DNA of 64,000 bases from the NCBI RefSeq assembly GCF_024679245.1, contig NC_090178.1:49418831-49482830 (forward strand), read 5' to 3'. The notes under the pieces were generated by a model. That model saw only the letters and a program-made list of their open reading frames with translations. It was not told the DNA's origin and did not search any database. Position numbers and translations under genes: made by a program. Shown here piece by piece: positions 58,643 to 64,000 of this stretch (positions within the stretch are counted from its first letter, which is position 1; each line of letters opens with the position of its first letter). Source of the DNA: Pseudorasbora parva. Taxonomy: Eukaryota; Chordata; Actinopteri; Cypriniformes; Gobionidae.

Positions 58643-59720
58643 AAATGGGAGAAATGTTATTAGAAATGAGACGGGTACAGTTATCAGTGAGTTTAGTTAC
58701 TGGGCTAATTTACGAGGTCATTGTGAAGAGCATCCTCCATCAGAAGTGTTAAAGCCATGTTGGGAAAAAGAGAGGAGGAAAACGAAAAGGATGGACAGTG
58801 AAACAGAAAGCAACAGAACTTAAAGTTGATCAGTTAAATGTCCGTCCAACTGTACCGCTACCAGTAATAAAACCTTGGTTATGGTTACTAGCAGAGACTA
58901 CTGTAGATTTTACTTTGTTAGAAAAGAAAAATAAGGATATGTAATTCATATAATGTGCAGACATATTAATGAGTATTACAACTATGTTCAAATATACACG
59001 GATTCATCAAGGGGTTCAGATAATAAAATAGGAGTAGCATTCATTGTCCCAGAATGTAATGTATCTGTAGGGAAAAGTATCAGTGATGAATTATCTGTTT
59101 ATACAGGGGAAATGATTGCAATATTATTAGCAACACAGTGGATAGAGGAGATATGAAATCAATCATTTGTTCAGATTCAAGTTCATCATTGGCTAGCTTG
59201 CATTACAGTCACTCAGAAAGTAGACCAGACATTTTAATAGAAATACAGCAAACATTATACAGAATTCATATGATGGGTCTCACATTGTTTTTTTATGGGT
59301 TCTGTATTACACTCATATTGGTGTTCAAGGAAATGAAATGGCGGACAAGGAAGCAAAGACATTAGTGTATCAGTTAAGCTGAGTAAGAATTAAATCAAGA
59401 GTATTATTAAGAAAAGGTTGAAGGACATTTTAATACAAAGAAGGGTTTTAATACAAAATCAGAAAGAACAAAAATACGAGTCATATTGGGAGATATTTTA
59501 CAAAATAACTTGTTATTAATGTTATAGTGCATTTTATTGTTATAAATAAATAAATTAATGTTGTTATTTTCTTTTTCAATATCTAAAAGTGGCTAATTTA
59601 TGGAATAGAATAGAAAAGGGGGAACATGTCATTTTGTTCCACACTCCATACCAGTCGGTGGCGGTAATACACCATTTCGTTGTTTGTCAACCTCCAATAA
59701 AATTGAAGCAGAAGACTTTT
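58643..59720 (+). mobile_element. I/Nimb-like LINE, ORF2 3' part with RNase H
   Basis: Degraded ORF2 with three recognisable blocks: TVPLPVIKPWLWLLAE (about 58850-58900), an RNase H start IYTDSSRGSDNKIGVAF with YTGEMIAILLATQWIEE (58953-59156), and IICSDSSSSLASL (from 59150, another frame). Frameshifts and stops break it. The 3' end contains GTCGGTGGCGGTAATACACC and CCAATAAAATTGAAG. It ends about 65 bp before the first possible yrdc start. Confidence 0.7.
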
Positions 59721-59786
59721 ATTTTGAAGGGCTGTGTGTCGTGGCTTCCTGCTAAGAAGCATGCTCGTCGGTGAGCGCGGCTGTTT
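59721..59786 (+). promoter_or_regulatory. yrdc: Probable yrdc promoter-proximal/5' UTR region
   Basis: A short unique stretch between the LINE 3' end and the first in-frame yrdc ATG. It contains an out-of-frame upstream ATG at 59761 with A at -3, opening a 20-codon uORF that ends at 59823, past the first in-frame ATG. No TATA box is evident. The - strand gene should start near here if the two genes are head-to-head. Confidence 0.4.
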
Positions 59787-59958
59787 ATGCTCTTCTTCGG
59801 GTTTATTCGGACGGTCAGAATAATTTTAAAGCCTTCTTCATACACACCAAACTCGCGTTTAGAGAGAGTCGGCAAACTCGGCATGTGTAAAGAGGTGAAG
59901 ACGCGAGTCCTGCGGATCTGCCCACAGAACCACGAGCTGACGTCACAGCAGCAGCGCG
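59787..59958 (+). CDS. yrdc: yrdc exon 1, two possible starts
   Basis: Donor CAGCGCG/GTAAGA at 59959. The ATG at 59787 would give an N terminus MLFFGFIRTVRIILKPSSYT then PNSRLERVGKLG, rich in Arg/Lys and hydrophobic residues with one acidic residue, like a mitochondrial presequence. It has T at -3 (weak context). The second ATG at 59883 (MCKEVKTRVLRICPQNHELT) has G at -3 and lacks that presequence. Leaky scanning could give both forms. Which start is used is an inference. Confidence 0.8.
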
Positions 59959-62900
59959 GTAAGACCAAGGGGGTAATCTAGCGCTCGGAAAGCGTTCCAC
60001 CCATAGGGGCGGCCATTGCTAAACAAGCCATCACCTGCGGTTAGCATCCCATTGACTCCCATTTCATTTTTGAGTCACTTTGACAGTGAAAAACTTTACA
60101 TCTGAGACGTTTAAAGACTTCATTTGTCCATTTTTTATTTCTAAAGAAACACGACAATGCATAAAAGGCTCCATTACCTTGTATCTTACACAGCGGCGGC
60201 GCCAGGGGGGGTCTCAAGACCCTCCTAAAAAACGCCTTGACCCCCCACCTATGGAAGCCCGTTTCCGCCACTAAATTAAAAAATAATAATAATAATTGCG
60301 ACTTTTTATCTCACAATTCTGACTTTTTTTCTCACAATTGCGTGATATAAAGTCAGAATTGTGAGATATAAAGTCGCAATTGCGAGTTATAAAGTCAGAA
60401 TTGTGAGATATAAAGTCGCAATTGCGAGTTATAAAGTCATTGATCTGCCGCGTCCCGACACGAGTTGTGTCGTGAACACATTATAATAAGTATTTTAACT
60501 GTATTTTTAGCTGATAATGATAGAATGATTATCTTATTACCTGAGTGGCATTAATATCTCTGAGCAAACGCGCTCTTGAGGGGATTTTAAATGCAAGCTT
60601 TGGCACTGATACAGAACGGATGTGAGGTGATAACGTTCATATTCTGATGTGTTATTATGGAGATATAATCCCCAGAACATCACCACCCTCAGAATGTGCT
60701 GTACTTCACGATTTCCTGAGAGAACGAGTGTGTTCAGTAATGACACGTCCAGTTGGGCCTATGATATGTCGCTATACATACAGTCACCTGAGCGTGGCGC
60801 TGCTGGGATCATATTTCATAAATAACGAATCATTAATAGCATATTTCATTAATAACGCATCAGAATATGCTGTAATGCAGGATTTCGTTTGAGAATGAAT
60901 TGTATTGACCTCCATATGTGCTCGGTTTTGATCATATTTGAAATAATATGAATATATATATTTTCACAACAACAAAACCTTCTCTGCAATGAGTGCAGTC
61001 CGAGCGCGATGCACTGAAGCTCACTCTCGCTCATATCTGAGGTAAATCATTAACACCATCATCACTACTTACAGTACATGTGTTTTATTTAACTAAATAC
61101 ATTACAATCGGCTAAAACGAATAAGCAGCAGGTTACTTTTCTGGACAAGAGCGCTCCCGAGTCCATGTTTCTCTCACTGCGGCACAGCTCGGCGCACACA
61201 CAAAATACCGGCAGGAACGCGCATCTCTTAAAGGGGCCACACTATACTCCTACTTGTGGAATATGGTGTGCTCACAGGTCCGCATTACAGCTTTTGAACT
61301 GTGCCCTGTTCTGAATTAAACTGCCAGTGTAAAAACTCCCTTTATTTATATTCTTAAAATGAGAGAAATCACTGCTTATTCTGAATTGTTGGCTTAAGAG
61401 ACATGAACAAGTTCTTTGAAAATCATCTCTGACCTTTGGTACATGTCTAGTCTTCATGCTCTGAGTATGGTTTATAATAAACATACATTTGCATAAAGCA
61501 TGCATTTTTCTCCATACCCATGTTGATTAGAGTATTAAAAACTTGAAACATGTTCATTTAAGGTACATTTAGAACTGATAAGAATGTCGATAAAATATTT
61601 AATCGATTGACAGCCCTAAAAATATATAAGCATAAGAATTACTGCGCCACACTATGAACGTTGCTGCACATTGCTTTGTTGCGTTCAAGGCGCTGCAACA
61701 AACCCGCAAGAACTGATACGCTAAAGCTATAGCTTGGAGCTAAAAAATGTGTTTTCTCTGATATGAGTGTGGCTATGGCAATTAAAGTTTGAGCATATTG
61801 TTTGCAAACTTCAAATTCAAAACAAAGTAGTTGATATGTTGTGTTGTTTTTAGTAGCCGTAATATGCAGTTATCAGCTATGTCCGCTGTATTTTTTGTTG
61901 GTTTTCATGAGACCCCCCATTGCCCCCCCAATCAAAATTGTCTGGAGCCGCCACTGATCCGCTGTTTTTGTAAAAATAGGCTAACGATTGCGTCATAACC
62001 AACGCGACTGTCGCACAGTTGAGAAATGACCGTATAGACCTGAGGAGACGCTCGCAGACAATCTTTACTGTCTATGAGACAGTCGGGGGGACGTGGAGAC
62101 ATAAAGTCTGATAAAGTCAAGGGGGAAGAATGGGGAGAAGCCCATAGTGAGCCGAAAGCAACGGGAGAAAATATTTAAACAACGTGACTTAGATTTCACT
62201 TTCCAGATCTACTAGAAGACCTACAGCTGTCAGACAGGAGGCTCACGTCACATCTACGTCCTCAAGCTCAGTCTGAGCCGGCGCAGTTCGCTCCGCCATC
62301 AGGAAGTGAGAGCTTCTATACTGACATCACTTAACGCCGTAGAAGTCAATGGGAACGCTCTGTCCATTTACCGAGCCGCGTCATCATCATCATCATATCT
62401 CTGATATTAGTCCATAAACAAACTCTTCTCATAATCTATATCCGTTGATAATAATTGTAGCTTTTGTAAGACCGAACAAAAATCATCTCCTCTTTTGTTT
62501 GCTCGTATTGTATAACATTCTGGAAAAGTGTTGAAAATTATCTAGCATCTAAAACGACACATACGATCACAATTGAAGGAAAACAGATTGCATACTTTGG
62601 TTGTAAAGACCGGATTTTTATATAATATTGTAAATTATTTTATTAGGTAAGGTCCATATTCATAAAGCGACATTTTTCAAATTATTCCAAATTTAAAATG
62701 GCATTTATTTAGAGTCTCTTAAATTGGTAAAAAAAACTAAAACTATGGCAATAACTGATATATTCTCAAAAAATGCTCAATAATTAATTCCTTTTAACAC
62801 AATTTGTAAATCTGTGTTTTTGTTTGTTATTCATTTGTTTATTTGAACTTATATTGTTATAATTATTTAAATGTATTGATGTTTGCTACTGTGATGGCTG

Positions 62901-63795
62901 ATGGTTTGTAATTTGATTTCTATAAAGAAATAAAACAAACTCTTCTGCTCGCCAAAAACAAATTAAAGGGTTAGTTCAGCCAAAGATGGGAGGAGTTTAT
63001 GACAGACTTGTCATAAACTCCTCCCCCTAATGTCGCTCCACACCCGTAAGACCTCCGTTCATCTTCACACACAGTTTAAGATATTTTATATTTAGTCCGA
63101 GAGCGTATGCAAGTGTATGCACACTATACTGTCCATGTTTGTTTATCTTGATGTTCAGCTTTAGGTTGATATAACTATATTTTACCAAGTCGAGCAAAGA
63201 GTTTTTGGTATTTAAATATTGGCATTACATTTTTGTTTACATTGATGTTAAAATTATATTGTCAGATTTATGTGAAACGCGTAAATATCATTCTCAGTTT
63301 TTAAATATTTTACACACTAATAACAATATCGTATCACATATAGATTGTCGCGTTATTTAACAAGATATTGCATATCGCATTTTTCTTCGATATCGCCCAG
63401 CTCAAGCCTATAGCTATCTTTTCAGCTTTAGGATGGGGGTCCCTCACATGCAAATGATCATATTTTGGGGTCCGTGGCATCTAAAAACATAGGGTGTCTG
63501 CACAAGTTAGATTAGACATTAGGCCTTGTAATGTGCTCCTCATATATCTCACACTGCAGTGGTTAAAGTGAAGGATTATGAGTGTTGTTTTGTCCTCAGA
63601 GTGGATGGAGGTGCTGAGCTCCACCACAGAGGCTCTAAAGGCAGGGCTGGTGGTGGCTCTGCCCACCGACACCATCTACGGCCTGGCCTGTGCGGCGCAG
63701 AACTCAGCCGCCGTCCAGAGGGTTTATGACATCAAGGGCCGCAGCGGAGACAAGCCTCTGGCCATCTGTGTGGGGGAAATACAGGACATATACAG
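59787..63795 (+). CDS. yrdc: yrdc, threonylcarbamoyl-AMP synthase (5' two exons)
   Basis: Two exons (59787 or 59883 to 59958, and 63600-63795) join in frame. YRDC makes threonylcarbamoyl-AMP from threonine, bicarbonate and ATP, the first step of t6A modification of ANN-decoding tRNAs in cytosol and mitochondria. The family motifs PTDTIYGLAC and KGRSGDKPLAIC are present, matching human PTDTLYGLAC and KGRSEAKPLAVC. Only about the first third of the YrdC domain is here; the rest is beyond the window. The 3.6-kb intron holds several transposons. Confidence 0.93.
59964..62285. mobile_element. Interspersed repeat next to the yrdc donor, split by a hAT
   Basis: Aligns with 36268-36840. The two halves are 59964-60190 and about 61957-62285. 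Its first bases lie at +6/+7 of the yrdc intron. Its family was not identified. Confidence 0.65.
60191..61956. mobile_element. hAT-like element, CAGnGGCGGC ends, 1766 bp
   Basis: The ends CAGCGGCGGCGCCAGGGGGG and TTGTCTGGAGCCGCCACTG are inverted repeats. It splits the repeat that is uninterrupted at 36268-36840. No 8-bp duplication is visible, and about 14 bp of the host repeat are missing at the junction. A 42-bp direct repeat with an inverted flank lies at about 60300-60436, and a nested CAGCCCTA end near 61616. Confidence 0.65.
62286..63599. other. yrdc intron 1, rest
   Basis: AT-rich. 62968-63138 is a fragment of one arm of the foldback element at 27858-28694. A perfect 17-bp-stem hairpin lies at 62988-63025. 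No exon is seen before 63600. Confidence 0.6.
63600..63795 (+). CDS. yrdc: yrdc exon 2: start of the YrdC domain
   Basis: Acceptor TTTGTCCTCAG, donor ATATACAG/GTGCTC; 196 nt, phase 1 in and phase 2 out. It encodes EWMEVLSSTTEALKAGLVVA then LPTDTIYGLACAAQNSAAVQ, RVYDIKGRSGDKPLAICVGE and IQDIYR. This matches the human WTEALRAAVAELRAG...PTDTLYGLACAA...DVYR segment residue for residue in layout. These motifs contribute to the nucleotide/threonine binding cleft in the family. Confidence 0.95.
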
Positions 63796-64000
63796 GTGCT
63801 CTTCATCAGTTCAGCAAACCTGACCACAGAGGCTTTTATAATCTCACACACCAGTTCAAACAAGGCATCAGTTTACTCAAAAATACTAGAAAATGTATTT
63901 CCAGTATGCACTATCACTTTTGATCTCCTCTATCTGCCATACAAGTGCATCTGTCCATCATAAAAGTGCAAAAGGGATGGAGGGATGGATGGATAGATGC
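63796..64000. other. Start of yrdc intron 2
   Basis: Intron sequence ending in an ATGGATGG/GGATAGATG-type short tandem repeat at the window edge. No exon is seen. Confidence 0.6.

Noticed and set aside
59687..59968. 5' exon of the - strand gene in the 93-codon - strand frame
   Set aside because: It runs through LINE 3' sequence and antisense to yrdc exon 1, with no donor of the phase needed to join 57478.

Overview
This window is vertebrate genomic DNA, almost certainly from a ray-finned fish and probably a cyprinid. The support is split-exon genes with GT-AG introns, pervasive CA/GT microsatellites, and dense nested hAT, Tc1-like, TTAA-flanked and TTA-flanked elements plus an I/Nimb-like LINE of the kind common in cyprinids. 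I could run no search, so species is not resolved. Three genes are present in the same order and orientation as I remember for human 1p34.3 (MTF1, C1orf122, YRDC).

Region by region. 1-16154: no convincing coding exon; transposon remnants and microsatellites, then a broken duplicate of the start of the first MTF1 exon (14916-15178) and a 33-bp repeat array (15195-15890). 16155-39510: nine + strand exons of mtf1 (metal-responsive transcription factor 1) from zinc finger 1 to the stop codon. They join in one frame of 527 codons including the stop; the N-terminal exons must lie upstream of the window. Its introns hold a 3.8-kb array of about 127 thirty-bp units (16753-20565), several transposons with clean target duplications, and a 21-bp minisatellite on both sides of the proline-rich exon. 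39511-about 46000: probable mtf1 3' UTR and intergenic sequence, with a TTAA-flanked foldback element and a Tc1-like element whose terminal repeat was split by a hAT element. 46108-57478: three coding exons of a small - strand gene placed like human C1orf122. Its 10.3-kb first visible intron is minisatellite from one splice site to the other. 57500-59720: LINE remnants. 59787-63795: the first two exons of yrdc on the + strand; the gene continues past the window.

MTF1 senses zinc and activates metal-response-element genes. YRDC makes threonylcarbamoyl-AMP for the t6A modification of tRNA. The small middle protein has no function I can assign. It lies tail-to-tail with mtf1 and head-to-head with yrdc. 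The most unusual points are the all-satellite intron, the 30-bp array that mimics a 1000-residue ORF, the duplicated acceptor and exon start with a stop codon, a GC-AG mtf1 intron with a competing GT donor, and transposons sitting within about 10 nt of functional splice sites in two genes.
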